DNA from: Micromonospora thermarum
GTDB taxonomy: Bacteria; Actinomycetota; Actinomycetes; Mycobacteriales; Micromonosporaceae
Assembly: GCF_012034245.1 (NCBI RefSeq)
Contig: NZ_JAATEO010000011.1
Coordinates: 124,001-188,000 of the forward strand
DNA length: 64,000 nucleotides
Direction of reading: 5' to 3'
This document shows, piece by piece, positions 9,704-19,274 of this stretch; position 1 is the first letter of the stretch; every line of letters begins with the position of its first letter. The position numbers were made by a program, and so were the translations under genes. The notes beneath the pieces were generated by a model that saw only the letters and a list, made by a program, of their open reading frames with translations, did not search any database and was not told the DNA's origin.

Positions 9704-10726
9704 TCATGACGGGCCGGTGGGTCGTCCACGCCCGGCCGGCGTGGGGGCGGTGACCGCGCGCCGGGGCTCGGGCAGGCGCGCGGCGGAGACGGCGACGCGG
9801 GCGACCCGGCGCCCGTCGAGGGCGAGCACCCGCAGCGACCAGCCGGCGGTTGGCTCGTCCCGCGGGGGCCCGCCGCCGGCCGGCTCGGCGGCCACCGGCA
9901 CCTCGTCGCCGACCACCGGCAGCCGCCCCAACGACGCCATCACAAACCCGCCGACCGTCTCGTACGGGCCGGTCGGCAGGGCGACCCCGGTGCGCTCGGC
10001 GAAGTCGGCGAGGTTCAGCCGGCCGTCCACCATGGCGGGAAGGCCGGAGGTCGTGGGTTCCGGCGGACCGTCGTACTCGTCGTGGAGCTCCCCGACCAGC
10101 TCCTCGATCAGGTCCTCGCACGTGACGATGCCGGCGGTGCCGCCGTACTCGTCGACCACCACCGCGAGGTGGTGCCCCTCCCGGCGCATCTCGGTCAGGG
10201 CCGCGAGCACGCGCTTGCTGCCGGGCAGCCGTTTGACCTCGCGGGTCAGCTCGCCCACCGTGGTGCAGGGGTCCTGGTCCGGCCGCAGCAGCACGTCGCG
10301 CAGATGCACGAAGCCGACCACGTCGTCGTGGGTGCCGTCGACCACCGGGTAGCGGGTGTGGGTCTCCAGCCGCACCAGCCGCTCCGCCTCGGCGATGGTC
10401 AGCGCGGCGGAGAGGAAGACCACCTCGGTGCGCGGCATCATCACCTCGCGGACGAGGCTCGCGCCGGCCACCAGCACCTCGTCGATGATCCGCCGCTCGA
10501 CCGGGTCCAGCACGGTGGCCGCGGCGACCAGGTCCCGCAGCTCGTCCTCGCTGATCCGTTCCCGACCGGACGCGGGGCTGGCCCCGAGCAGGTCGGTGAC
10601 CAGCCGGGTCGCGCCGGTGGCGGCGCGGACCACAACGCGGGCGACCGCCCGGGCGACCGGCCCGGGTTCGCGGCGGGGCCGGCCCCGCGCTCGACGCCGG
10701 AGCCCGGGACCGCCCGCTTCCCGCAT
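9704..10726 (-). CDS. CorC/HlyC-type CBS-domain protein without DUF21 (340 aa)
   Basis: A member of the hemolysin/CorC group: a pair of CBS domains (REVMMPRTEVVFLSA... through YPVVDGTHDDVVGFVHLRDVLL and HHLAVVVDEYGGTAGIVTCEDLIEELVGE) followed by a CorC_HlyC C-terminal domain (VDGRLNLADFAERTGV...TVGGFVMASLGRLP). The usual N-terminal DUF21/CNNM membrane domain is absent, as in Escherichia coli CorC, so it is probably soluble or partner-bound. Relatives are linked to divalent-metal efflux and homeostasis. The ATG at 10726 has no Shine-Dalgarno but has TACCAT 7 bases upstream, compatible with a leaderless transcript; a TTG at 10783 is less likely. Confidence 0.85.
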   Translation of the reverse strand: MREAGGPGLRRRARGRPRREPGPVARAVARVVVRAATGATRLVTDLLGASPASGRERISEDELRDLVAAATVLDPVERRIIDEVLVAGASLVREVMMPRTEVVFLSAALTIAEAERLVRLETHTRYPVVDGTHDDVVGFVHLRDVLLRPDQDPCTTVGELTREVKRLPGSKRVLAALTEMRREGHHLAVVVDEYGGTAGIVTCEDLIEELVGELHDEYDGPPEPTTSGLPAMVDGRLNLADFAERTGVALPTGPYETVGGFVMASLGRLPVVGDEVPVAAEPAGGGPPRDEPTAGWSLRVLALDGRRVARVAVSAARLPEPRRAVTAPTPAGRGRPTGPS

Positions 10727-10901
10727 GAGAAGGATGGTAGACACCGCCGTCGCGGGAAACGCCCTATGTTCGACTCTGTTCAATCGTGAAAGGTTATGAT
10801 GGAATGAGCGAGGGCCGAGGGTGCAGCGCGCCCACCGGCGGCAGCCGTAGGGTGATCACCGAGCGGCCGCCGGCGCGGCGGCCAGGCAGGAGGAGACCGA
10901 C

Positions 10902-11885
10902 GTGAAACTGCTCGTCACCGGCGGCGCCGGCTTCATCGGCAGCGTGGTGACCCGGATGCTGCTCGACGCCGGCCACGAGGTCGTCGTCCTGGACGACCTG
11001 CGGACGGGCCACCGCGTGGCGCTCGCGCCCGAGGCCACGCACGTCGAGATCCCGCTCCACCACGTGGCGCAGGTGCTCACCCCCGACGCGGGCTTCGACG
11101 GCGTGCTGCACTTCGCCGCCCTGATCGCCGCCGGCGAGTCGATGGTGAAGCCCGAGCTGTACTGGCACAACAACGTCACCGGCTCGCTCGCCCTGATCGA
11201 CGCGGTCCGTGCCGCCGGCGTGCCGAAGCTGGTCTTCTCCTCCACCGCCGCCGTCTACGGCAACCCGACCGAGCTGCCGATCCCGGAGACCGCGGTCACC
11301 GCACCCACCAACACGTACGGGGCCACCAAGCTCACCGTCGACATGGCGCTCACCTCCGAGGCGATCGGGCACGGCCTCGCCGCCGTCTCGCTGCGCTACT
11401 TCAACGTCGCCGGCGCGCACCTGGACGGCGACGTGGCCCTCGGCGAGCGGCACGACCCGGAGACCCACCTCATCCCCATCGCCCTCGACGTGGCCGCCGG
11501 CCGGCGGGAGAAGCTCCAGCTCTTCGGCGACGACTACCCCACCGTCGACGGCACCTGCGTCCGCGACTACATCCACGTCGCCGACCTGGCCCGCGCCCAC
11601 CTGCTCGCGCTCGACGCGGCCGTGGCCGGCCAGCACCGCGTCTACAACCTCGGCAACGGCAACGGCTTCACCAACCGCCAGGTGGTCGAGGTCGTCCGCG
11701 AGGTCACCGGCCACCCGCTCCCGGTCGAGGTCGCGCCGCGCCGCGAGGGCGACCCCGCCGAGCTGGTGGCCTCCTCCGACCTGGCCCGGGCGGAGCTGGG
11801 CTGGGTGCCCGCCAAGCCGACGCTGCACGACATGGTCCGCGACGCCTGGACCTTCTACCGCACCCACGTCCTGGAGGAGGCGTGA
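10902..11885 (+). CDS. galE: UDP-glucose 4-epimerase (327 aa)
   Basis: A cytoplasmic short-chain dehydrogenase-type epimerase that interconverts UDP-glucose and UDP-galactose in the Leloir pathway. The NAD-binding GGAGFIGS motif (7-14), the FSSTAAVYG segment with catalytic S114 and the YGATK motif with Y139 and K143 are intact. The GTG start is fixed by AGGAGG close upstream. A TATGAT (10795-10800) in the gap is a possible -10 box. The 3' end overlaps galK by 4 bases (GTGA), so the two are translationally coupled. Confidence 0.95.
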   Translation: MKLLVTGGAGFIGSVVTRMLLDAGHEVVVLDDLRTGHRVALAPEATHVEIPLHHVAQVLTPDAGFDGVLHFAALIAAGESMVKPELYWHNNVTGSLALIDAVRAAGVPKLVFSSTAAVYGNPTELPIPETAVTAPTNTYGATKLTVDMALTSEAIGHGLAAVSLRYFNVAGAHLDGDVALGERHDPETHLIPIALDVAAGRREKLQLFGDDYPTVDGTCVRDYIHVADLARAHLLALDAAVAGQHRVYNLGNGNGFTNRQVVEVVREVTGHPLPVEVAPRREGDPAELVASSDLARAELGWVPAKPTLHDMVRDAWTFYRTHVLEEA

Positions 11886-13090
11886 CCGGTCCGTCCGACC
11901 TGGCCGCCCCCGCCGACGTCACGGCCGGTGCCACCGCCGACGTCGCGGCCCGCGCCACCGCCGGCTTCCGCTCCCGGTACGCCGCCGAGCCGGCGGGCCG
12001 CTGGGCGGCTCCCGGCCGGGTCAACCTGATCGGCGAGCACACCGACTACAACGACGGCTACGTGCTCCCGTTCGCGCTGCCGCTGCGTACCGTGGTCGCC
12101 GCCGCGACGCGCGAGGACGAGAGCTGGACGGTCTGCTCGGAGCTCGACGACGACCCGGTGGAGTTCGGGCCGGACGCGGCCGACGAGCCGGGCCGGGTGA
12201 CCGGCTGGGCCGCGTACGTGGCCGGGGTGGTGTGGGCGCTGCGGGACGCCGGGTACGCCGTGCCCGGCGCCCGGCTGGCGATCGCCTCCGACGTGCCGCT
12301 CGGCTCCGGGCTCTCCTCCTCGGCGGCCCTGGAGGCCGCCGTGCTGGCGGCCCTGGTCGATCTGGGCGGTCTCGACCTGCCCGCCGAGAAACAACCACGG
12401 CTCGCGCAGCGGGCCGAGAACCGCTACGTCGGCGCACCGACCGGGATCATGGACCAGTCGGCGGCGATCCGCTGCCGGGCCGGGCACGCGCTGTTCCTGG
12501 ACTGCCGCGACGAGTCGGTCGAGCACATCCCGTTCGACCTGGACGACGCCGGGCTGGCCGTGCTCGTCGTCGACAGCCGGGCACCCCACCGGCACGCCGA
12601 CGGCGAGTACGCGGCCCGCCGGCGCTCGTGCGAGCGGGCCGCCGCCGCGCTCGGGGTGCCCGCCCTGCGCGACGTGGCCGTCGCCGACCTCGACGCCGCA
12701 CTCGACCGGCTGCCCGACGACGAGACCCGCCGCCGGGTACGCCACGTCGTCACCGAGGACCAGCGGGTTCTCGACACGGCCGCGCTCCTGCGCGCCGGCC
12801 GGGTCCGCGAGATCGGGCCGCTGCTCACCGCCTCGCACGCGTCCATGCGGGACGACTTCGAGATCACCGTCCCGGAGATCGACACCGCGGTGGAGGCCGC
12901 GCTGGCCGCCGGGTCGCTGGGCGCCCGGATGACCGGCGGCGGCTTCGGCGGCTGCGTCCTCGCCCTGGTCGACGCCGGCCGCGCCGACGCCGTCGCGGAC
13001 GCCGTCCGGGACGCGTACGCCGAGCGCGGCTTCACCGCCCCCGGCACGGTCACCGTCCTCCCCGCCGCCGGTGCCACCCGTCTGGGGTGA
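11882..13090 (+). CDS. galK: Galactokinase (402 aa)
   Basis: A GHMP-family kinase that phosphorylates galactose at C1. The galactokinase signature GRVNLIGEHTDYNDGYVLP (45-63) and the ATP-binding PLGSGLSSSAALEAA motif (about 140) are intact, as is the GGGFGGCVLALV third motif. It overlaps galE, forming a galEK unit; galT is not in this window. The N-terminal 25 residues (Ala/Thr-rich) are longer than in most galactokinases, and the GTG start rests on the overlap with galE. Confidence 0.95.
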   Translation: MTGPSDLAAPADVTAGATADVAARATAGFRSRYAAEPAGRWAAPGRVNLIGEHTDYNDGYVLPFALPLRTVVAAATREDESWTVCSELDDDPVEFGPDAADEPGRVTGWAAYVAGVVWALRDAGYAVPGARLAIASDVPLGSGLSSSAALEAAVLAALVDLGGLDLPAEKQPRLAQRAENRYVGAPTGIMDQSAAIRCRAGHALFLDCRDESVEHIPFDLDDAGLAVLVVDSRAPHRHADGEYAARRRSCERAAAALGVPALRDVAVADLDAALDRLPDDETRRRVRHVVTEDQRVLDTAALLRAGRVREIGPLLTASHASMRDDFEITVPEIDTAVEAALAAGSLGARMTGGGFGGCVLALVDAGRADAVADAVRDAYAERGFTAPGTVTVLPAAGATRLG

Positions 13091-13138
13091 ACAGAGGGCG
13101 GGTGCCGCAGGCTCCGCCCCATGATCGCGCCGCAACGC

Positions 13139-13178
13139 GGACGTGGTGGCCTCGCGGCTGCGTGAGGCCGCTACGTCC
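13139..13178. terminator. Bidirectional hairpin between galK and cysN
   Basis: A two-part stem: 13139-13144 pairs with 13173-13178, then, after a small internal loop, 13148-13156 pairs with 13161-13169 around a GCTG loop. It sits between convergent genes and so fits a shared terminator. Confidence 0.6.
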
Positions 13179-13220
13179 CGATTCGAGGGCGATCGCGCGG
13201 GGCACCGATCCCGCCGGGCG

Positions 13221-14525
13221 TCAGCCCGCTTCGACGATCATGCCGGCGCCGACCGTCCGGTTCGTCGTCTCGTCGATGATCACGAAACCGCCGGTGGTGC
13301 GGTTGCGGCGGTACTCGTCGGCGAGCAGCGGGACCGTCGTCCGCAGCCGGACCCGGCCGATCTCGTTGAGCTTCAACTCCCCCGCCGACTCGTCGCGGTG
13401 CAGCGAGTTGATGTCCAGCCGGTAGTGCAGGCCACGGACGATCGCCCGCGCCGACCGGGTGGTGTGCTTGATCGCGTACTTGCCGCCGACCTGGAGCGGG
13501 CGGGTCTCGTCCATCCAGCAGACCATCGCCTCGATGTCCTGGGCGACGGCCGGCGCGTTGTTCGGCCGGCAGATCATGTCGCCCCGGGAGATGTCGATCT
13601 CGTCGGCCAGGCGTACGGTCACCGACATCGGCGGGAACGCCTCCGCGACCGGCCCGTCGGCGGTCTCCACGGCGGCGATCCGGCTGGTGAAGCCCGACGG
13701 CAGCACCATCACCTCGTCGCCCGGCTTGAGCACGCCCGAGGCGACCTGGCCGGCGTACCCCCGGTAGTCGGTGACGGTGATCGACTGCGGGCGGATCACG
13801 TACTGCACCGGGAAGCGCACGTCGACCAGGTTGCGGTCACTGGCGATGTGCACCCGCTCCAGGTGGTGCAGCAGCGACGGCCCCTCGTACCAGGGCATGT
13901 TCGCCGAGCGGGAGACGATGTTGTCACCCTTCAGCGCGGAGATCGGCACCACGGTCAGGTCGGGCACCTCGAGCTTCGCGGCGAACGCGGTGAACTCGTC
14001 GGCGATCCGCTCGAACACCTCCTGCGACCAGTCCACCAGGTCCATCTTGTTGACGCAGAGGACCAGGTGCGGCACCCGCAGCAGGGAGCAGAGGAACGCG
14101 TGCCGGCGGGACTGCTCAACCAGACCCTTGCGGGCGTCGACCAGGATCAGCGCCAGGTCGGCCGTCGAGGCCCCGGTGACCATGTTCCGGGTGTACTGGA
14201 TGTGCCCGGGGGTGTCGGCGATGATGAACTTCCGCCGCGGGGTGGCGAAGTAGCGGTACGCCACGTCGATGGTGATGCCCTGCTCGCGTTCGGCCCGCAG
14301 ACCGTCGGTGAGCAGCGCGAGGTTCGTGTACTCGTCGCCCCGGGCCGCGCTGACCGCCTCCACCGCGGCGAGCTGGTCGGTGAAGAGCGACTTCGTGTCG
14401 TACAGCAGCCGGCCGATCAGGGTCGACTTGCCGTCGTCCACGCTGCCGGCGGTGGCGAACCGCAGCAGGTCCATCGGGCGGGCCGCCGTGTCGGACCCGA
14501 CCGGCGCGATCGTCTCGGTGGTCAT
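13221..14525 (-). CDS. cysN: Sulfate adenylyltransferase subunit 1 (GTPase) (434 aa)
   Basis: The GTPase subunit of ATP sulfurylase, which makes adenosine 5'-phosphosulfate. It has the elongation-factor-like G domain with P-loop GSVDDGKSTLIGRLLYD, DTPGH and NKMDLVDW, followed by two EF-Tu-like beta barrels. Length fits a stand-alone CysN without the APS kinase (CysC) fusion seen in some actinomycetes. The ATG overlaps the cysD stop (ATGA), so the two are coupled in an operon. Confidence 0.96.
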   Translation of the reverse strand: MTTETIAPVGSDTAARPMDLLRFATAGSVDDGKSTLIGRLLYDTKSLFTDQLAAVEAVSAARGDEYTNLALLTDGLRAEREQGITIDVAYRYFATPRRKFIIADTPGHIQYTRNMVTGASTADLALILVDARKGLVEQSRRHAFLCSLLRVPHLVLCVNKMDLVDWSQEVFERIADEFTAFAAKLEVPDLTVVPISALKGDNIVSRSANMPWYEGPSLLHHLERVHIASDRNLVDVRFPVQYVIRPQSITVTDYRGYAGQVASGVLKPGDEVMVLPSGFTSRIAAVETADGPVAEAFPPMSVTVRLADEIDISRGDMICRPNNAPAVAQDIEAMVCWMDETRPLQVGGKYAIKHTTRSARAIVRGLHYRLDINSLHRDESAGELKLNEIGRVRLRTTVPLLADEYRRNRTTGGFVIIDETTNRTVGAGMIVEAG

Positions 14526-15436
14526 CAGAAGTAGCCCTCCCGCTTGCGGTCCTCCATCGCGGCCTCGCTGACCCGGTCGTCACCGCGGGTCGCGCCACGC
14601 TCGGTGATCCGGGTGGCCGCCACCTCCTCGATGACCTTCTCCACCGTGTCGGCGTCCGAGCGGACCGCCGCCGTGCAGGACGCGTCGCCCACCGTCCGGT
14701 AGCGCACCCGGGCCTTGAACCGCTCCTCCCCCGCGCGGGGGCGGAAGAACTCGTTGACCGCGTACAGCATCCCGTCGCGTTCGATCACCTCGCGCTCGTG
14801 CGCGTAGTAGATCGACGGCAGCTCGATCCGCTCGCGGGCGATGTAGTGCCACACGTCCAGCTCGGTCCAGTTGGACAGCGGGAACACCCGGATCGACTCG
14901 CCGGGGTGGTGCCGGCCGTTGTAGAGCGACCACAGCTCGGGACGCTGGTTCTTCGGGTCCCACTGGCCGAACTCGTCGCGGAAGCTGAACACCCGCTCCT
15001 TGGCCCGGGCCTTCTCCTCGTCGCGGCGGGCCCCGCCGAAGAGCGCGTCGAAGCGGTGCTTCTCGACCGCGTCCAGCAGCACCGGGGTCTGGATCCGGTT
15101 GCGCATCCCGTCGGCCGACTCGCGGACCAGGCCGCTGGCCAGGGCCTCCGGCACGCTCGCCACGACGAGTTGCAGGCCCAGCTCGTCGACGCGCCGGTCC
15201 CGGTAGTCCAGGACCTCGGGGAAGTTGTGCCCGGTGTCGACGTGCATGACCGGGAAGGGGATGTTGGCCGGCGCGAACGCCTTCTGCGCCAGCCGGAGCA
15301 TGACGATCGAGTCCTTGCCCCCGGAGAAGAGCAGTACCGGCCGCTCCATCTCGGCAACCACCTCGCGCATCACGAAGATGCTCTCGGCCTCCAGCGCGTC
15401 GAGGTGGGACACCTGGTACGCGGCCGTGGTGGTCAT
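14525..15436 (-). CDS. cysD: Sulfate adenylyltransferase subunit 2 (303 aa)
   Basis: The catalytic subunit of ATP sulfurylase, a PP-loop (PAPS-reductase-like) adenylyltransferase. The PP-loop LLFSGGKDSIVMLRLAQKAF lies near residue 35, with HVDTGHNFPEVLDYRD next to it and the C-terminal RYRTVGDASCTAAV block typical of CysD. It is encoded between the cysQ-like gene (67-base gap) and cysN (4-base overlap). Confidence 0.96.
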   Translation of the reverse strand: MTTTAAYQVSHLDALEAESIFVMREVVAEMERPVLLFSGGKDSIVMLRLAQKAFAPANIPFPVMHVDTGHNFPEVLDYRDRRVDELGLQLVVASVPEALASGLVRESADGMRNRIQTPVLLDAVEKHRFDALFGGARRDEEKARAKERVFSFRDEFGQWDPKNQRPELWSLYNGRHHPGESIRVFPLSNWTELDVWHYIARERIELPSIYYAHEREVIERDGMLYAVNEFFRPRAGEERFKARVRYRTVGDASCTAAVRSDADTVEKVIEEVAATRITERGATRGDDRVSEAAMEDRKREGYF

Positions 15437-15503
15437 GACACCGACTCGATTCGCACGCTCATTTCCAGACCTTTCCGGTCGGGCATGTCAAGAACAGCAG
15501 CGC

Positions 15504-16343
15504 TCAGGCTACCCCGGAATGTCGCTGCAACGCCGCAAGCAACCGACTGGCGAGATCCTTCCGGCAGACCAGCAGGTCCGGCAGGCGCGGATCCGCCTCG
15601 TTGTATTTCAGCGCAGATCCGTCGATCCGGGAAGCGTGCAGCCCGGTGGCCGTCGCCACAGCCACCGGCGCGGCCGAATCCCACTCGTACTGGCCGCCCG
15701 CGTGGATGTACGCGTCCACCTCACCGGTGACCACCGCCGCGATCTTCGCGCCCGCCGATCCCATCGGCACCAGGTGCGCGCCGACCTCCTCGGCCAGATC
15801 GGTGAGGAACACCGGCGGCCGGCTCCGGCTCGCCGCCAGCCGGATCGTCCGCGCGCCACCCGAGGTCGCCGCCTCCAGCGTCATCGGCGGGTACGCCGGC
15901 GGGTAGTCCGTCCCCAGCACCCGGTGCTGCGCCGGCAGCCCGACCGCACCGGCCACGAGCCCGTGCGGGGTGGGGGCGTTCCGCGCCCAGAGCGCCACGT
16001 GCACCGCCCAGTCCGAACGCCCCTCCTCGGCGAACTCGCGGGTGCCGTCCAGCGGATCGATGATCCACACCCGGTCGGCCGTCAGCCGGGACACCGCCCC
16101 CTCGCTGACCTCCGCCGCCCAGGCCAGCCGCGACCCCTCGTCCTCCTCCGACAGGACCGCGTCACCCGGCCGCCACTTCGCCAGCTCCGTACGGATCAGG
16201 TCGTGCGAGACCTTGTCACCGGCCGACTTCAGGGCACCCGCGTCGGCGAACCCCATCTCGGCCCGCAGAGCGAGCAGCGCCTGACCGGCCCGGGCGGCCA
16301 GCCAGCGGGCGAACGCCCCGTCGATCATCGGAGGACTGCCCAT
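15504..16343 (-). CDS. cysQ: 3'(2'),5'-bisphosphate nucleotidase, CysQ-like (279 aa)
   Basis: A lithium-sensitive phosphatase of the inositol-monophosphatase fold that removes PAP or PAPS formed in sulfate metabolism. The metal-site motifs are in place: SEEDEG, WIIDPLDGTREF and the C-terminal WDSAAPVAVA. Being first in a run with cysD and cysN supports the sulfur role over inositol phosphatase. The ATG at 16343 is chosen because GGGAG precedes it; an internal ATG at 16328 and longer upstream readings are less supported. Confidence 0.9.
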   Translation of the reverse strand: MGSPPMIDGAFARWLAARAGQALLALRAEMGFADAGALKSAGDKVSHDLIRTELAKWRPGDAVLSEEDEGSRLAWAAEVSEGAVSRLTADRVWIIDPLDGTREFAEEGRSDWAVHVALWARNAPTPHGLVAGAVGLPAQHRVLGTDYPPAYPPMTLEAATSGGARTIRLAASRSRPPVFLTDLAEEVGAHLVPMGSAGAKIAAVVTGEVDAYIHAGGQYEWDSAAPVAVATATGLHASRIDGSALKYNEADPRLPDLLVCRKDLASRLLAALQRHSGVA

Positions 16344-16473
16344 CACCCTGCTCCCGTCGCCGCACCCGCGATCCGCGCCGCCCCGGCCGAGCCTGCCCGC
16401 CGCCGCGCCACGCCCCAAAAGGCGCAGACTACCCGGCCCGACCCGCACGCCGGCCCCGCGCCATCACCTCCGG

Positions 16474-16546
16474 CGCGATCTTGCACTTTGTGCCCCTGGA
16501 ACGCGAAGTTCGTCCACTATGTCGAGGCAGAAAGTGCAAGATCGCG
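16474..16546. repeat. Long imperfect palindromic intergenic element
   Basis: Arms of 21 bases (16474-16494 and 16526-16546) pair with a single mismatch and start and end on the same CGCGATCTTGCAC core. The 31-base loop contains a small GAAC/GTTC hairpin. It lies in the non-coding gap between cysQ and pth. I recall similar sequences scattered between genes in Micromonospora, but copy number cannot be checked here. It could also act as a terminator for pth. Confidence 0.65.
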
Positions 16547-16562
16547 GGGCGAAGCGCGGGGC

Positions 16563-17153
16563 TCAGGCCCCGTGGTACAGGTTCTGCGTCGGCTCCACAC
16601 CCCGGACGATCACCGACTCCACCACATCCACGGCCCGGTCCACCAGGAAATCCAGCTCCTTGCGCTCGACCGCGCCGAAATCCGACAGGACGAAGTCCGC
16701 CGGATCCTGCCGCCCCGGCGGCCGGCCGATCCCGAACCGCACCCGGACATACTCCTTCGTGCCCAGCGACTTCGTCGTCGACCGCAGGCCGTTGTGCCCG
16801 CCCTCGCCACCGCCGCACTTCACCCGCACCTGGCCGTACGGGATGTCCAGCTCGTCGTGGACGGCGACCACCTGCGCCGGCGGCACCTTGTAGAACTGCG
16901 CCAGGCTCGCCACCGGCCCGCCCGACAGGTTCATGTACGTCAACGGCTTGACCAGCACCAACCGCGGGCCGCCGAACCCCAGCCGCCCCTCGGCGACCTC
17001 CGCCATCGCCCGCTTGTGCCGCCCGAACTTCGCCCCCACCCGGCTCGCGAGCAGGTCGGCCACCATGAAACCGACGTTGTGCCGGTTGCCGGCGTACTCC
17101 CGACCGGGGTTGCCCAGGCCGACCACCAGCCACGGCCCCGTCTCGTCCGTCAC
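16563..17153 (-). CDS. pth: Peptidyl-tRNA hydrolase (196 aa)
   Basis: Cytoplasmic esterase that recycles peptidyl-tRNAs released from stalled ribosomes. The N-terminal signature [21 protein letters not shown] contains the conserved N and catalytic H, and the central [14 protein letters not shown] and [26 protein letters not shown] blocks are intact. GTG start at 17153. It is located just downstream of the L25 gene, the usual actinobacterial pairing. Confidence 0.97.
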   Translation of the reverse strand: MTDETGPWLVVGLGNPGREYAGNRHNVGFMVADLLASRVGAKFGRHKRAMAEVAEGRLGFGGPRLVLVKPLTYMNLSGGPVASLAQFYKVPPAQVVAVHDELDIPYGQVRVKCGGGEGGHNGLRSTTKSLGTKEYVRVRFGIGRPPGRQDPADFVLSDFGAVERKELDFLVDRAVDVVESVIVRGVEPTQNLYHGA

Positions 17154-17227
17154 CGTCCGTTCCTTCCCGCTCTCGTCCGGCGGACCACCGCCGCTCGTCG
17201 CCGTCCCCGCACCCGCCCCGATACGCC

Positions 17228-17261
17228 GACAGGCGCCCCCGAAGGAACGGGGACGCCTGTC
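17228..17261 (-). terminator. Hairpin terminator after rplY
   Basis: A 14-bp stem with one mismatch (17228-17241 with 17248-17261) and a 6-base loop lies 17 bases beyond the rplY stop in the direction of transcription. It may terminate or attenuate read-through into pth. Confidence 0.7.
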
Positions 17262-17278
17262 GTTGCGCAGTGGACCGG

Positions 17279-17980
17279 TCAGGCCTCGGTCTTCGCCTCG
17301 GCGGTCTCCTCGCCCTCGGCGGCCGGAGCGCCGCCCTCGGCACCCTCGGAGGACTCGGTCTCCTCGCCGACCTCGGCCTCGGCCTCCTCGGTGGCCTCCA
17401 CGACCTCGGGCAGCGTGGCCTCGAGCTGCTCGGCGGTCGGCGCGGCGGTCACCGCGGCGACCGTCAGCTCCGGGTCGGCGGCCAGCTCGACGCCGGCCGG
17501 CAGCTCGACGTCGGACGCGGTCACCTGGTTGCCCGCCTCCAGGCCCTCGATGGACGCCTCGAGGTGGTCCGGCACCTTGGTGGCGTCGGCGGTCACCGAC
17601 AGGGTGTCGTGGTCGTGCACGATCAGGGTGTCCTTCGCGGCCTCGCCGACCAGCTGGACCGGGACCTCGACGGTCACCTTCTCGCCCCGGCGGACGAGCA
17701 GCAGGTCGACGTGCTCGAACGTGTCCTTGATCGGGTCACGCTGGATCGCCTTCGGCAGCGCCAGCACCTGGGTGCCGTCACTCACCTCGATCGCGAAGAG
17801 CTGGTTCGCGCCGCCCTTGCGGATCGCGGCCGCGAACTCACGCGCCGGAAGCGCGATGTGCTTGGGCTTCTCGCCGTGGCCGTACAGCACGGCGGGCACC
17901 TTGCCGGCCCGGCGGGTACGACGGGCACCACCCTTGCCGAACTCGGTACGGGGCTCGGCGCTGATCTTTACCTCGGACAC
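17279..17980 (-). CDS. rplY: 50S ribosomal protein L25/general stress protein Ctc (233 aa)
   Basis: Binds 5S rRNA in the large subunit. The N-terminal L25 beta barrel ([46 protein letters not shown]) is followed by the TL5/Ctc C-terminal domain (ITV-type beta segments, residues 95-180). The tail is an acidic Glu/Ala-rich extension, as is common in actinobacteria. The upstream gap of 257 bases separates it from prs, so it probably has its own promoter. Confidence 0.95.
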   Translation of the reverse strand: MSEVKISAEPRTEFGKGGARRTRRAGKVPAVLYGHGEKPKHIALPAREFAAAIRKGGANQLFAIEVSDGTQVLALPKAIQRDPIKDTFEHVDLLLVRRGEKVTVEVPVQLVGEAAKDTLIVHDHDTLSVTADATKVPDHLEASIEGLEAGNQVTASDVELPAGVELAADPELTVAAVTAAPTAEQLEATLPEVVEATEEAEAEVGEETESSEGAEGGAPAAEGEETAEAKTEA

Positions 17981-18198
17981 GGGGAAACTCCTGATGCTTC
18001 GCGGCGCTTGTCGTCTGGCGGTGCTGGGCGAGGGGCTCGCTGGGGCTCATGCGTCATGAACGACTGCCCGGAGCACCGCGTCGATGACGGCGCTCCGTGC
18101 GGTCCTGAGTCAGCGGCCCGCAGGGCACCCTCGCCGTGGCAACCGCACCAGTCTACCCGAGCGAATTCTGCGCTCTCCGGCAGTCCCCTTGTCAGCGT

Positions 18199-18224
18199 CC
18201 CCGCCGCCGCGCACGGCGGCGGGG
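18199..18224 (-). terminator. Hairpin terminator after prs
   Basis: A perfect 11-bp GC-only stem (18199-18209 with 18214-18224) with a 4-base loop lies 14 bases past the prs stop codon in the direction of transcription. Confidence 0.7.
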
Positions 18225-18237
18225 AAAGCCGCGTGGT

Positions 18238-19218
18238 TCAGCTCAAACCACCGAAAAGGGTGGTCACCGAACCGTCGTCGAACACCTCACGGATCGCCCG
18301 CGCCAGCAGCGGCGCGATCGACAGCACGGTGATCTTGTCGAGCTGCTTCTCCGGCGGCAGCGGCAGCGTGTTGGTCACCACGACCTCACTGATCGGGCTG
18401 TTCTTCAACCGCTCGGTCGCCGGGTCCGACAGCAACGCGTGGGTCGACGCCACGATGATCTCCGCAGCGCCCGACGCCTTGAGGATGTCGGCCGCCTTGG
18501 TGATCGTGCCACCGGTGTCGATCATGTCGTCGACGATCAGGCAGACGCGACCCTCGACCTCACCGACCACCCGGTTCGCCACCACCTGGTTCGGCTTCGA
18601 GGGATCCCGGGTCTTGTGGATGAACGCCAGCGGGCAGCCACCCAGCCGGTCGGTCCACCGCTCGGCCACCCGCACCCGGCCCGAGTCCGGCGCCACCACC
18701 GTCATCGGCCGACCCGCGTACCGGCGCTCCACGTACTCCGCCAGGACGTCCATCGCGAACAGGTGGTCCACCGGCCCGTCGAAGAAGCCCTGGATCTGAG
18801 CGGTGTGCAGGTCGACCGTGAGGATCCGGTTCGCGCCGGCCGTCTTCAACAGGTCCGCGATAAGCCGGGCCGAGATCGGCTCCCGACCCCGGTGCTTCTT
18901 GTCCTGCCGCGAGTACGGGTAGAACGGCAGGACCACGGTGATCCGCTTGGCCGAACCGCGCTTCAGGGCGTCGATCATGATCAGGGTCTCCATGACCCAG
19001 GTGTTGACCCCGTGCGTCACGGACTGCACCACGAAGGCGTCCGAACCACGCACCGAGTCCTTGTAGCGTACGAAGATCTCACCGTTGGCGAAGTCGTACG
19101 CGTCGGCCGGCGTCGGCGCGACACCGAGCACCTCGCCGATCTCCTTCGCCAACTCTGGAAAGCCACGCCCGGAGAAGAGCATCAGGCTCTTGCGGTTTTC
19201 GGCGACGATGCTGCCCAT
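18238..19218 (-). CDS. prs: Ribose-phosphate pyrophosphokinase (326 aa)
   Basis: Makes PRPP from ribose 5-phosphate and ATP for nucleotide, histidine and tryptophan synthesis. Class I family signatures are clear: FANGEIFVRY, PYSRQDKKHRGREPISARLIADLL, the LTVDLHTAQIQGFFD block and the PRPP loop VDDMIDTGGTITKA. It follows glmU after 56 bases on the same strand, the standard actinobacterial glmU-prs pair. Confidence 0.97.
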   Translation of the reverse strand: MGSIVAENRKSLMLFSGRGFPELAKEIGEVLGVAPTPADAYDFANGEIFVRYKDSVRGSDAFVVQSVTHGVNTWVMETLIMIDALKRGSAKRITVVLPFYPYSRQDKKHRGREPISARLIADLLKTAGANRILTVDLHTAQIQGFFDGPVDHLFAMDVLAEYVERRYAGRPMTVVAPDSGRVRVAERWTDRLGGCPLAFIHKTRDPSKPNQVVANRVVGEVEGRVCLIVDDMIDTGGTITKAADILKASGAAEIIVASTHALLSDPATERLKNSPISEVVVTNTLPLPPEKQLDKITVLSIAPLLARAIREVFDDGSVTTLFGGLS

Positions 19219-19274
19219 GGCCCGTCTGCTCCCGTAGGTCGGTGGTGCCCGGCACGGTGGTGGTGGGCCGGGGA

